A stretch of DNA of 16,041 bases from positions 1 to 16,041 of the forward strand of contig CAKTXB010000017.1 in NCBI GenBank assembly GCA_934630555.1, in the 5' to 3' direction. Position 1 is the first letter of the stretch; each line of letters begins with the position of its first letter. A program made the translations under genes and the position numbers. This DNA is from an uncultured Oscillospiraceae bacterium. Its GTDB lineage: Bacteria > Bacillota > Clostridia > Oscillospirales > Oscillospiraceae. This document shows positions 1-7,204 of the stretch, piece after piece. A model generated the notes under the pieces. That model was not told the DNA's origin and ran no database searches. It saw nothing but the letters and a program-made list of their open reading frames with translations.

Positions 1-129
1 CTCCTGCGCCGCGTCCTGCGGCAGCGACAGCATATAAAACGCCAGCCGCTGCGCCGTCTTGCTGCCAATGCCCGGCAGACGCGCAAATTGCTCGGTCAGC
101 CGCTCCAAAGCGGCGGGAAAGCTGCGCAT
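1..129 (-). CDS. recR: Recombination mediator RecR, N-terminal part only (runs off the left edge)
   Basis: RecR works with RecO (and RecF) to load RecA on gapped or broken DNA during recombinational repair. Only the first 43 residues are in the window. They carry the helix-hairpin-helix segment LPGIGSKTAQRLAF, which is the hallmark of the RecR N-terminus; the zinc finger and TOPRIM domain would lie beyond the edge. The ATG overlaps the ybaB stop by one base (TGATG), so translation is probably coupled. The order dnaX-ybaB-recR is strongly conserved in Firmicutes and supports the call. The frame is open to the edge, so there is no sign of damage. Confidence 0.93.
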   Translation of the reverse strand, partial: MRSFPAALERLTEQFARLPGIGSKTAQRLAFYMLSLPQDAAQE

Positions 130-485
130 CAGAACAGGCCGCCCAAATTCAGGCCGCCCGTGAGCTTGCTCATGGACGAAGCCGAGTCTGCCTCCGCCTT
201 GCGCATGGCCTCGTTCACTGCCGCCACGATCATGTCCTGCAGCATTTCCACATCCTCCGGATCGACTGCCTCGGGGTCGATGTTCACGCGCACCAGCTCC
301 CGCTTGCCGCTCACAACGGCCGTGATCACGCCGCCGCCGGCCGTGGCCTCATACTCGCGCTGCTCCATCTCCTCCTGCATCTTCAGCAGGTCCTGCTGCA
401 TTTTCTGTGCCTGCTTCATCATCTGCATCTGATTCTTGCCGCCCATGCCCATCGGCATACCGCCGCGATAACCGCCCTTTGCCAT
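129..485 (-). CDS. ybaB: YbaB/EbfC family nucleoid-associated protein
   Basis: This is a 118-residue member of the YbaB/EbfC family, small dimeric DNA-binding proteins of the nucleoid. Their exact role is unclear; they are linked to recombination and repair by their fixed place between dnaX and recR. The core starts at about residue 22 (MKQAQKMQQDLLKMQEEM), followed by the family's small beta-sheet segment (GGGVITAVVSGKRELVRVNI) and a C-terminal helix. The first 20 residues are Gly/Met rich, as often seen in clostridial homologues. The start is set by an AAGGAGA ribosome binding site at 494-500, which overlaps the dnaX stop codon. The stop overlaps the recR start by one base. Confidence 0.93.
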   Translation of the reverse strand: MAKGGYRGGMPMGMGGKNQMQMMKQAQKMQQDLLKMQEEMEQREYEATAGGGVITAVVSGKRELVRVNIDPEAVDPEDVEMLQDMIVAAVNEAMRKAEADSASSMSKLTGGLNLGGLF

Positions 486-498
486 ACTTCAAATCTCC

Positions 499-2103
499 TT
501 ATTGAATGGTAAAAATATCCTGATGCTGGCCGCCAAAGCGCACCAGCGCATCCATGGGGTCCTCGCCCGCCGTGCCCGCCTGCCCCTTCAGAGCAAACCG
601 CACGCCCACAGGCCGCTTTAAAATAACCGCCGCTTTGCTGCGGATGATCTGCGCCACATCCTCGCGCCGGATCATTTCCAGCACGAACTCCGAATCAGCC
701 ACCAGCTGGAGCGTATCGCCCGAAAGCATGGCCCGTACCGGTCCGTTTGCTGCAAAGAACCCGCGTTCCCGCGGCCCAAGCGCCTGTGTCAGCGCCGCTG
801 AAAGCTCCGGCCAAAAGCCGCTCACATCCTCCTGCGGCGCCGGCTGCGCGGCAGCCGGGCCGGCTGCCTCCGCTGCGCCGGCTTCCTGTGCAGCCGCAGC
901 CTCCGTCTCGGCTGCCGGCGCACCTTGCGCCGCCGGAGCGGCCGTCAGCACCACGCCGGAGGCCAGCTGCTCCTCCAGCCGCCCAATGCGCGCCGAAAGC
1001 GCCTGCGCGTCCAGCGCCATGGCCGGCCGGCACAGCTGCAAAATACAAAGCTCCGCGTCCACACGCCGGTTCTGGCTGCGCGCAAACCCCGCCATCGTCT
1101 GCTGAATGAGCGCCGTCATGCGCAAAAGCTCCGCTGCCGAAAGCTGCTCGCGCAGCGCCGCCACCTCGTCGTTTGAGCCAACGCCGCTGAGCATGGAAAC
1201 GCCGCCCTTCGGCGCGGTTTTCAGCATCAGCAGATCGCGCGTCAGGCAAAGCAGCTCATCCAGCAGCGCCGAAATATCCTTGCCCGCGGCATACAGCTCC
1301 GAAAACTGCCGCAGCGCCGCCGCCGCGTCCTGCCGTGCAATGGCCATCAGGATCGCTCCGGCCCTTCGCTCGCCGGCAAGCCCCAGCGCGCTGCAAACCA
1401 GCTCCTCCGTCACGGCGCCGCTTGCCGCCGAAGCGCACTGATCCAGCAGGCTCAAGCCGTCGCGCAGCGCGCCGTCCGCCAGCCGTGCCAGCAGCTGCAC
1501 CGCGCCCGGCTCGATCTGGATGTTCTCCTGATAGGCCACAAAATTGATGCGCCCCGCAATATCCTCCGGCAGCAGCCGCCGGAAGGAAAACCGCTGACAG
1601 CGCGAAAGAATGGTCGCCGGGACCTTGTGCAGCTCCGTCGTGGCCAGAATGAACATCAAATGCGCCGGCGGCTCTTCAATGATCTTCAGCAGCGCGTTGA
1701 ACGCCGGCGTCGAGAGCATATGCACCTCGTCGATGATATACACGCGCAGCCGCACCTCGCCGGGGGTGTAAATGGCGTCGTCGCGCAGCACGCGCACGCT
1801 GTCCACACCGTTGTTCGACGCCGCGTCGATCTCCAGCACGTCCATGCAGCGCCCCTCGTCAATGGCCTTGCAGGCCGCGCAGTGGTTGCAGGGGTTGCCG
1901 TCCTGCGGATCCAGGCAGTTCACGGCCTTGGCCAGGATCTTGGCGCACGAGGTCTTGCCCGTGCCGCGCGTGCCCGTAAACAGATAGGCGTGGCTCAGCT
2001 TCCCCGATACGACCTGCGCGCGCAGCGTTTCGGTGATGCTCTTCTGCCCCACAACATCCGAAAACGTCTGAGGCCGGTACTTCCGGTATAAGGCCTGATA
2101 CAT
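499..2103 (-). CDS. dnaX: DNA polymerase III subunit gamma/tau
   Basis: DnaX is the ATPase of the clamp loader that places the sliding clamp on primed DNA and tethers the replicative polymerase. The start MYQALYRKYRPQTF is the family's usual N-terminus. Visible features are Walker A GTRGTGKT (44-51), a zinc module with Cys63, Cys72, Cys75 and Cys78, Walker B/DEVH (125-128), sensor 1 ATTE (154-157), the arginine finger in SRC (167-169) and sensor 2 GALRD (211-215). A linker rich in Ala, Gln and Pro (about 385-425) joins the AAA+ part to the C-terminal tau-like region; total 534 residues. The frame stays open for 70 codons upstream, but that part shows no family similarity, overlaps the promoter and terminator, and lacks a ribosome binding site. 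The chosen ATG follows a GAAGGGGG-type site. I saw no clear programmed frameshift signal. Confidence 0.95.
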   Translation of the reverse strand: MYQALYRKYRPQTFSDVVGQKSITETLRAQVVSGKLSHAYLFTGTRGTGKTSCAKILAKAVNCLDPQDGNPCNHCAACKAIDEGRCMDVLEIDAASNNGVDSVRVLRDDAIYTPGEVRLRVYIIDEVHMLSTPAFNALLKIIEEPPAHLMFILATTELHKVPATILSRCQRFSFRRLLPEDIAGRINFVAYQENIQIEPGAVQLLARLADGALRDGLSLLDQCASAASGAVTEELVCSALGLAGERRAGAILMAIARQDAAAALRQFSELYAAGKDISALLDELLCLTRDLLMLKTAPKGGVSMLSGVGSNDEVAALREQLSAAELLRMTALIQQTMAGFARSQNRRVDAELCILQLCRPAMALDAQALSARIGRLEEQLASGVVLTAAPAAQGAPAAETEAAAAQEAGAAEAAGPAAAQPAPQEDVSGFWPELSAALTQALGPRERGFFAANGPVRAMLSGDTLQLVADSEFVLEMIRREDVAQIIRSKAAVILKRPVGVRFALKGQAGTAGEDPMDALVRFGGQHQDIFTIQ

Positions 2104-2137
2104 TGCCCCGCCCCCTTCCTGAAAAATGCTCCAGAAT

Positions 2138-2166
2138 ATTATACACGATTTTCCCGGGCTTGAAAA
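2138..2166 (-). promoter_or_regulatory. Probable sigma-A promoter of dnaX-ybaB-recR
   Basis: On the minus strand there is a perfect -10 box TATAAT (2138-2143). A TTTTCA box (2161-2166, 4 of 6 matches to TTGACA) lies 17 bases upstream of it. Transcription would start near 2131, leaving a leader of about 28 bases before the dnaX ATG. The promoter sits just after the terminator that closes the SRP RNA region, which fits separate transcription of dnaX. Confidence 0.65.
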
Positions 2167-2205
2167 GCCCAAAAAGCGCCGCCGCACATTCCGAAGCACA
2201 CAACG

Positions 2206-2231
2206 AAAAAGCGCCGGCCCCAAGCCAGCGC
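2206..2231 (-). terminator. Intrinsic terminator after SRP RNA and repeat copy A
   Basis: Minus-strand hairpin with arms GCGCTGGC (2224-2231) and GCCGGCGC (2211-2218), one G-T pair, loop TTGGG, followed by five T residues (2206-2210). It closes the transcript carrying the SRP RNA and repeat copy A, and lies 40 bases upstream of the dnaX -35 box. Confidence 0.7.
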
Positions 2232-2421
2232 AAAAGCCCCGCAGCGTTTCGCCGCGCACGGCGAAACAAATTCCAATCGTTTTTTCCGGCGACATGCGCG
2301 TCGGAAAAAACACCTTACCGCCTGCAAGTGTAGAAATTTTGCGCTATGCGCAAAATTTATGCGCGCAGCAGGCCGCAATTCTTTTTCAAACGGAAACCCA
2401 GCGCAGCGGTTTCCGTTTGAA
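2232..2421 (-). repeat. Structured intergenic repeat, copy A (homologous to 12075-12345)
   Basis: About 190 bases, starting a few bases after the SRP RNA 3' helix and ending at a terminator. It contains four inverted repeats in a row. H1 is a perfect 14-bp stem (2385-2398 with 2408-2421) with loop GCTGCGCTG on the minus strand. H2 is a perfect 11-bp stem AAATTTTGCGC (2334-2344 with 2348-2358). H3 is TTTTTTCCG/CGGAAAAAA (2280-2288 with 2302-2310). H4 is GTTTCGCCG/CGGCGAAAC (2246-2254 with 2259-2267) with loop TGCG in the minus-strand reading. The same hairpins in the same order recur after ackA. I see no coding potential. It may be a miniature mobile element or a 3' RNA element; I do not recognise a named family. 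Confidence 0.8.
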
Positions 2422-2425
2422 GCGC

Positions 2426-2730
2426 GCCGCCGGTGCATGGCAAGACTGTACACCCTTCTCCGAATACGCACTACACCCGTTACCCATACAGCCAGCTCGG
2501 ATCCGGCTGCCTTGCGGCACACAAGGTGGTCTGCTTAGTGCTGCTTGGTTCCCCACCTGACACGGTTCACAGAGCCTCGTTGCGCAAGACCGGATCTTCA
2601 ACGCCGCTTATATGGGTCAGACGATACAATACGTACCCTCGGTCGGGAATCGGCCCCCGCTGTAGCGGATTGCGGGTCACAGGGCACCGCTATCTCCCCG
2701 GTTGGTACAGCCTTGCCGCGCACCGGCGGC
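2426..2730 (-). ncRNA. ffs: Signal recognition particle RNA, large bacterial type
   Basis: This is the RNA scaffold of the signal recognition particle, which binds Ffh and targets nascent membrane and secreted proteins. The two ends form a 26-position helix (2705-2730 with 2426-2451) with one mismatch and two G-T pairs. The 5' part has the Alu-type segment with GGGGAGATAGCGGTGCCC, typical of clostridial SRP RNAs. The Ffh-binding domain IV is at 2534-2561 and reads GTCAGGTGGGG then AACCAAGCAGCACTAAG, matching the conserved GUCAGG...AGCAG core. Placement upstream of dnaX-ybaB-recR matches Bacillus scr. Mature ends are estimated from the closing helix. No promoter is evident in the 18 bases after acpP, so it is probably cut from an acpP transcript. 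Confidence 0.92.
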
Positions 2731-2748
2731 AGGCAAAGTAGTCGCAGT

Positions 2749-2967
2749 TCAGTCGACCTTGCTTTCCACAAAATCGACCAGCTCGCCAATGGTGGCGACC
2801 TTTTCTTCCATTTCCAGATCTGCGCCCAGCTCTTCTTCCAGATCCATCAGCATCTCCACCATATCCAGTGAGTCGATGCCAAGGCTCTCAAACGTCGTTT
2901 CGCGGGTAATATCCTCCGCGGGAATATCCAGCTGTGCAGCCAGATAGGACTGAATTTTCTCAAACAT
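2749..2967 (-). CDS. acpP: Acyl carrier protein
   Basis: A 72-residue acidic carrier of growing acyl chains in fatty-acid synthesis. It contains the phosphopantetheine attachment motif GIDSLDMVE, with the modified serine at residue 33, and the usual helix pattern of an ACP. The frame is open 11 codons further upstream, but the ATG at 2967 has a GGAGGA site seven bases before it and gives the normal ACP N-terminus (MFEKIQSYL). It has its own strong promoter (3028-3055) and no terminator before the SRP RNA, which begins about 18 bases after its stop. No other fatty-acid synthesis gene is next to it. Confidence 0.93.
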   Translation of the reverse strand: MFEKIQSYLAAQLDIPAEDITRETTFESLGIDSLDMVEMLMDLEEELGADLEMEEKVATIGELVDFVESKVD

Positions 2968-3027
2968 GATCTCTTCCTCCGTCCTGACAGTGAAGTCCAT
3001 CAGCCATGTGATCGTAATAACATTCTT

Positions 3028-3055
3028 ATGATACGGATTTTTCCGCCAATGTCAA
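3028..3055 (-). promoter_or_regulatory. Strong sigma-A promoter of acpP (and probably the SRP RNA)
   Basis: On the minus strand there is a perfect -35 box TTGACA (3050-3055), a 16-base spacer and TATCAT (3028-3033, 5 of 6 matches to TATAAT). The spacer contains a short CGGA/TCCG inverted repeat around an A/T run, which may be chance or a regulator site. The -35 box lies 17 bases after the rpoD stop, with no terminator between. Confidence 0.8.
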
Positions 3056-3072
3056 GAGGAAAATCGGCGCGC

Positions 3073-4251
3073 TCAGTTCAGGAAGTCGCGCAGCTTTTTG
3101 CTCCGCGAAGGATGCCGCAGCTTCCGCAGCGCCTTCGACTCGATCTGCCGAATGCGCTCGCGCGTCACATCAAATTCCTTGCCCACTTCCTCCAGCGTGT
3201 GCGGCTTGCCGTCGCGCAGGCCAAAACGCATCCGCAGCACCTGCTCCTCGCGCGGCGTGAGTGTGGAGAGAACATCCTCCAGCTGTTCGCGCAAAAGCGT
3301 GTACGACGCCTCCTCCGACGGCTGTGAGGCTTCATCGTCCTGAATGAAGTCGCCCAGATGGCTGTCCTCCTCCTCGCCGATCGGCGTTTCCAGCGACACC
3401 GGCTCCTGCGCGATCTTCATGATCTCTTCCACCTTGTCAACGTCCATATGCAGCTCGCCGGCGACCTCCTCCGTCGTCGGCTCGCGCCCCAGCTTCTGCA
3501 CCATGCTGTGCGATGTGCGCAGCACCCGGTTGATCGTTTCCACCATATGCACCGGGATGCGGATGGTACGCGCCTGGTCCGCGATGGCCCGCGTAATGGC
3601 CTGCCGGATCCACCACGTGGCATAGGTCGAGAATTTATACCCCTTCGTATAGTCAAACTTCTCAACGGCCTTCATCAGCCCCAGATTGCCCTCCTGAATG
3701 AGATCCAGCAGCTGCATCCCGCGCCCCACATACCGCTTGGCAATGGACACCACCAGCCGCAGATTCGCCTCCGACATCTGCCGCCGCGCGTCCTCGTCGC
3801 CCTCGCTCATGCGCTTGGCCAGCTCCAGCTCCTGCTCGTTCGTCAGCAGCGGGATCTTGCCGATCTCACGCAGATACAGCCGGATGGGGTCGTCCAGCCG
3901 CGTCTCGCCCTCGTCAAAGTTTTCAAGCGCCTGTACCTCGGCGCTCGTGTCCGCGCCCGCGGCCTCAATGGCCTCCATTTCGCTCAGCGTGGGGTTGTTC
4001 ATCTCCGCCGTGCCAATGAGATCCAGCACGTCGGAAACGTCGATCTCCACGCCCGCGGCCTCCAGCACGTCGTAAAACTGCTCTGTCTGTTCCTCGGTGG
4101 CGTCCACACTGTCCAGCGTTTCCACCAGCAGCTTGGAGGCGACCTTCCCGGTCTTTTTGGCCTCCTGCAAAAGGGCTGTGAACTTGGCGCGGTTTTCCTC
4201 CGTCAGCTCCATCTTCTGCAGCAATTCCATGTCCTTCGTCATTTCTGCCAC
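3073..4251 (-). CDS. rpoD: Primary (housekeeping) RNA polymerase sigma factor
   Basis: This is the sigma-70/SigA factor that directs RNA polymerase to most promoters. Domains (392 residues): a divergent acidic region 1.1 (about 15-110), region 1.2 ([18 protein letters not shown], 120-137), regions 2.1-2.4 with the core-binding DLIQEG (183-188) and the promoter-melting/-10 segment [13 protein letters not shown] (207-219), region 3 (about 232-300), and region 4 with the -35 helix-turn-helix [20 protein letters not shown] (362-381). The start is uncertain. A GTG at 4251 directly follows the dnaG TAG stop and has AAAGGA close by. An in-frame ATG at 4242, preceded by AGGTGG at five bases, would give 389 residues. 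It is the third gene of dgt-dnaG-rpoD, with no terminator before acpP. Confidence 0.96.
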   Translation of the reverse strand: MAEMTKDMELLQKMELTEENRAKFTALLQEAKKTGKVASKLLVETLDSVDATEEQTEQFYDVLEAAGVEIDVSDVLDLIGTAEMNNPTLSEMEAIEAAGADTSAEVQALENFDEGETRLDDPIRLYLREIGKIPLLTNEQELELAKRMSEGDEDARRQMSEANLRLVVSIAKRYVGRGMQLLDLIQEGNLGLMKAVEKFDYTKGYKFSTYATWWIRQAITRAIADQARTIRIPVHMVETINRVLRTSHSMVQKLGREPTTEEVAGELHMDVDKVEEIMKIAQEPVSLETPIGEEEDSHLGDFIQDDEASQPSEEASYTLLREQLEDVLSTLTPREEQVLRMRFGLRDGKPHTLEEVGKEFDVTRERIRQIESKALRKLRHPSRSKKLRDFLN

Positions 4252-5985
4252 CTATCCTTTCTTTTCTTTCTTGCGTGCGGCCATGGCCAGCAGCGCCGCG
4301 CCGTCCGTGGCGTGCCCGCGGTCATATTCCTGCCGGATCACCGTCACATAATCCCGCAGCGCGTCGTCCGACACCAGCACGTCGTCCTTGTTTGCCACCG
4401 CCGACAGATGCGCCATCTCTTCCGGCGAAAACTCGCCCTCCAGTGTGCCAAGCTCCGCCGCCTGTCCGCGCTCAAACCGCGCGCGCAGCGCGGTATAGGC
4501 TTTGCCGAGCAGCGGGCACGAGAACTGTTCCCCGGTCAGCGGCACGCCCGCCAGCAGCTGCGGCTCCTTCAGCACCAGCCGCAAAAGCCCTTCCTCCGCC
4601 ATGGCCGAGCGCACATTGTCATAGCGAATGCCCTTGATGTGCGGCTGCTGCCGCCGCGCCGGCGCCAGGTCGATGGCCTCCTGCTTTTTGCGCGCCTGCG
4701 CCGTCCTGCGGCGATAGGCCCGGTCGGCCTCCAGCTTCACCGCGTCATAGCTCACGCCCGCGGCCTCCGCCGCGCGGTGGCCATACACCTCCCGCTCCAC
4801 GGCGGTCGTCAGGCTCGCGATCAGTTCCGCCGCCTGCTTTAAAAATTCCACGCGCTGCTCGTCCTGCGTCAGATCGAATTTCCGCCGCAGCGACTCCAGC
4901 CGGTACTCCGCCTGATTTTCCGACTGGTCCAGCAGCAGCGAGAACCGGTCGGCGCCGTATTTCTTCAAAAACTCGTCCGGGTCCTTTGCATCCCGCATCC
5001 GCAGCACCTTCACCTGAAGCCCCGCCCTTTCCAGCATGGGGATGGCGCGCCGCGTGGCGTTCTGCCCCGCCTCGTCGCCGTCATAGGTCAAAACGACCTG
5101 CTGCGTATACTTTGCCAGAATGTTCGCGTGCTCCTCTGTCAGCGCCGTGCCGAGCGACGCGACCGCACAGTCAAACCCATACTGGTGCAGCGCAATGGCG
5201 TCCATATAGCCCTCGGTCAGGATGATGCGCCCCTGTCTGCTTTTCCGGGCAATGTTCAGCGCAAACAGGTTCCTGCGCTTATTAAAGATGATCGTTTCCG
5301 GCGAGTTCAGATACTTCGGCGTCGAGTCGTCCATCACGCGCCCGCCAAAGCCAATGACGTTGCCGCGGATGTCGATGATGGGAAACATCAGCCGGTTGCG
5401 GAAGCGGTCATACACGCCGCCCTTCTGTGACTTCACGACCAGCCCCGCGTCCAGCAGCTCCTGCCGTGTATAGCCCTTCTGCTGCATCGCGTCCAGCAGG
5501 GCAGACCACTCGTTCGGCGAAAAGCCCAGCCCGAACCGCGCCACCGTCTGCTGCGAAAGCGCGCGCCTTGCTGCATACGCCCGCGCCTCGCTGCCGCAGG
5601 GCGCAAACAGCTGCGCGCGGAAAAACCGCGCCGCGTCCCTGCACAGCGCCCACAGGCGCTCCTGCCTGCGATACGTCGAGTTCTCCCGTTCGTCCTCCGG
5701 CACCTCCAGCCCCGCACGCTTGGCCAAAAACCGCACCGCGTCCGGGAAGTCCAGATTCTCGATCTCCATGATGAAATTGATCACGCCGCCGCCCTTGTGG
5801 CAGCCAAAGCAGTAATAAATGCCCTTCTCCGGCGCAACGGAAAACGACCCCGTTTTTTCCGAGTGGAACGGGCACAGCCCGAATAAATTTCCGCCCCGCC
5901 GCGTCAGCGTCACATATTGCCCCACAACGTCCTCAATGGCGTTGCGCGCCTTCACTTCCTCCAAAAACGCCTGCGAAAAAGCCAC
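4252..5985 (-). CDS. dnaG: DNA primase
   Basis: DnaG makes the RNA primers for replication. It has 577 residues with the full domain set. The N-terminal CHC2 zinc finger has Cys38, His41, Cys59 and Cys62. The RNA-polymerase basic motif is YDRFRNRLMFPI (192-203). The TOPRIM catalytic core has Glu258 in TEGYMD and the acidic pair Asp302/Asp304 in YDGDEAG. A helicase-binding C-terminal region follows. It starts with GTG, but the ribosome binding site AAGGAGG (5994-6000) is essentially perfect at eight bases, which settles the start. The stop abuts the rpoD GTG. The dnaG-rpoD pairing is the classic macromolecular-synthesis arrangement. The 126 bases between dgt and dnaG hold small GC-rich inverted repeats but no clear promoter or terminator. 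Confidence 0.96.
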   Translation of the reverse strand: MAFSQAFLEEVKARNAIEDVVGQYVTLTRRGGNLFGLCPFHSEKTGSFSVAPEKGIYYCFGCHKGGGVINFIMEIENLDFPDAVRFLAKRAGLEVPEDERENSTYRRQERLWALCRDAARFFRAQLFAPCGSEARAYAARRALSQQTVARFGLGFSPNEWSALLDAMQQKGYTRQELLDAGLVVKSQKGGVYDRFRNRLMFPIIDIRGNVIGFGGRVMDDSTPKYLNSPETIIFNKRRNLFALNIARKSRQGRIILTEGYMDAIALHQYGFDCAVASLGTALTEEHANILAKYTQQVVLTYDGDEAGQNATRRAIPMLERAGLQVKVLRMRDAKDPDEFLKKYGADRFSLLLDQSENQAEYRLESLRRKFDLTQDEQRVEFLKQAAELIASLTTAVEREVYGHRAAEAAGVSYDAVKLEADRAYRRRTAQARKKQEAIDLAPARRQQPHIKGIRYDNVRSAMAEEGLLRLVLKEPQLLAGVPLTGEQFSCPLLGKAYTALRARFERGQAAELGTLEGEFSPEEMAHLSAVANKDDVLVSDDALRDYVTVIRQEYDRGHATDGAALLAMAARKKEKKG

Positions 5986-6111
5986 AGATAAAACCTCCTT
6001 TCGTCGGTTTTCAGCGCTCCGTCCTCACAAAAGCGCCTCCGCTCCATGCCGTGCGGAAAACTCCGCCCGCGCCGCACAGTGCGCAAGCTCCCTTTCCGGC
6101 TTCTCTTGATC

Positions 6112-7116
6112 TCATCGCACCTGCCAGGCCGTCGGGATGAAAATTTCCGAAAATTTATAGATCGCGTACTTGTCCGTCATGCCCGCGATATAATCGCATA
6201 CCGTGCGGTCCATGCCGTCAAAATCCAGCTGCGGAATAAAATCCGCCGGCAGCTTGTCCGGGTTTTTGCTGTAATGCTCAAACAGCCGCCGGATAATATC
6301 CTTGGCCTTCACCTCTTCGCCCTTGGCCACAGGATTCGTATACACGCGCTGGAACATGAACATGCGCAGCGCGTCCATCGCCGCCGCGATCTCCGGCCGC
6401 ATCCCAAGGCGCCCTGTCTGCTGCGTGCTGTAGATCATGTCCGATACCAGCGTGTTGATGCGCTCGGAGTGCGACGTGCCCAGAACGTGTGTAATGTCAC
6501 GTGGAATGTCGTCCTCCGTCAAAAGCCCTGCGCGCATGGCGTCGTCAATGTCGTGGTTGATGTACGCAATACGGTCCGACGTGCGCACGATCTGCCCCTC
6601 CAGCGTTTCCGGGATAAACGCCCCCGTGTGGCCCAGAATGGCCATGCGCACCTCGTATGTCAAATTCAGCCCCATGCCGTCGCGCTCCAGCTTATCCACC
6701 ACACGCAGTGACTGCTCGTTGTGCCGGAACGGCGCGCCCATCATATCCGACAGCGCCGACTCACCCGCATGGCCAAACGGCGTATGGCCCAGATCGTGCC
6801 CATAGGCGGCCGCCTCGGCCAGATCGCAGTTCAGCCGCAATCCGCGGCAGATCGTCCGCGCAATGCGCGAGACCTCCAGCGTATGCGTCATGCGCGTGCG
6901 GTAATGGTCGCCCTCCGGCGCCAAAAACACCTGCGTCTTGTGCATGAGCCGGCGGAAGGACTTGGAGTGCACGATGCGGTCGGCGTCGCGCTGATAGCAC
7001 GTGCGCACATCGTCCTCCTCGCGCGGATAGACGCGCCCCTTTGTTTCGGCAGCCTTCTGGGCCTCCGGCGCAAGATAGGTGTATTCTTCCTGTTCCATCC
7101 GTTCGCGCAGCGTCAT
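6112..7116 (-). CDS. dgt: Deoxyguanosinetriphosphate triphosphohydrolase-like protein (HD domain)
   Basis: A dNTP triphosphohydrolase of the HD superfamily that would split dNTPs, classically dGTP, to the nucleoside and triphosphate and so influence dNTP pools. With the start at 7116 it has 334 residues. The metal ligands are in RMTHTLEV (His78), the HD pair GHDLGHTPFGH (His107-Asp108) and SDRIAYINHDIDD (Asp181). An ATG at 7131 is in frame, but it has no ribosome binding site and lies only five bases after the probable -10 box. The ATG at 7116 has GGAGGGG six bases before it. It heads the dgt-dnaG-rpoD cluster, a common clostridial order. Substrate preference cannot be read from the sequence. 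Confidence 0.93.
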   Translation of the reverse strand: MTLRERMEQEEYTYLAPEAQKAAETKGRVYPREEDDVRTCYQRDADRIVHSKSFRRLMHKTQVFLAPEGDHYRTRMTHTLEVSRIARTICRGLRLNCDLAEAAAYGHDLGHTPFGHAGESALSDMMGAPFRHNEQSLRVVDKLERDGMGLNLTYEVRMAILGHTGAFIPETLEGQIVRTSDRIAYINHDIDDAMRAGLLTEDDIPRDITHVLGTSHSERINTLVSDMIYSTQQTGRLGMRPEIAAAMDALRMFMFQRVYTNPVAKGEEVKAKDIIRRLFEHYSKNPDKLPADFIPQLDFDGMDRTVCDYIAGMTDKYAIYKFSEIFIPTAWQVR

Positions 7117-7136
7117 GTCCTTCCCCTCCATTATTC

Positions 7137-7166
7137 TTTATAGCACGCGAATATGTCCATTGTTTA
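7137..7166 (-). promoter_or_regulatory. Tentative promoter of dgt-dnaG-rpoD
   Basis: On the minus strand TAAACA (7161-7166, 4 of 6) and TATAAA (7137-7142, 5 of 6) are 18 bases apart. Transcription would start near the ATG at 7131, favouring the ATG at 7116 as the true start. The -35 box lies inside a palindromic A/T-rich tract. Confidence 0.4.
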
Positions 7167-7187
7167 AACAAAAAATGTCATTTTTTG
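7160..7187. promoter_or_regulatory. Overlapping A/T-rich palindromes upstream of dgt (candidate operator)
   Basis: TTGTTTAAACAA (7160-7171) is a perfect 12-bp palindrome. It overlaps a 19-bp one, CAAAAAATG-T-CATTTTTTG (7169-7187), which is perfect around one central base. The tract stands out in a GC-rich background and overlaps the candidate -35 region of dgt. It also lies just after the yigZ stop, so part of it might act as a weak terminator for hflX-yigZ. No regulator can be named. Confidence 0.4.
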
Positions 7188-7204
7188 CACAGCCGCACCC
7201 GGCG

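Noticed and set aside
2280..2310. TTTTTTCCG...CGGAAAAAA hairpin as a stand-alone terminator
   Set aside because: The T-run precedes and the A-run follows the stem on both strands, the reverse of an intrinsic terminator. It is better explained as hairpin H3 of the repeat.
2104..2313. N-terminal extension of dnaX by 70 codons
   Set aside because: It covers the dnaX promoter, terminator and part of repeat copy A, lacks family similarity, and MYQALYRKYRP is the normal DnaX start with a ribosome binding site.
2334..2421. H1 and H2 of copy A as the SRP RNA terminator
   Set aside because: Strong stems but no proper T-run follows on the minus strand. The hairpin at 2206-2231 has one.
6011..6115. 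34-codon minus-strand frame whose ATG overlaps the dgt stop (ATGA)
   Set aside because: It contains a CxxC but otherwise has low-complexity Gly/Arg composition and only a badly spaced AGGTG upstream. Too short and featureless to call without conservation data.
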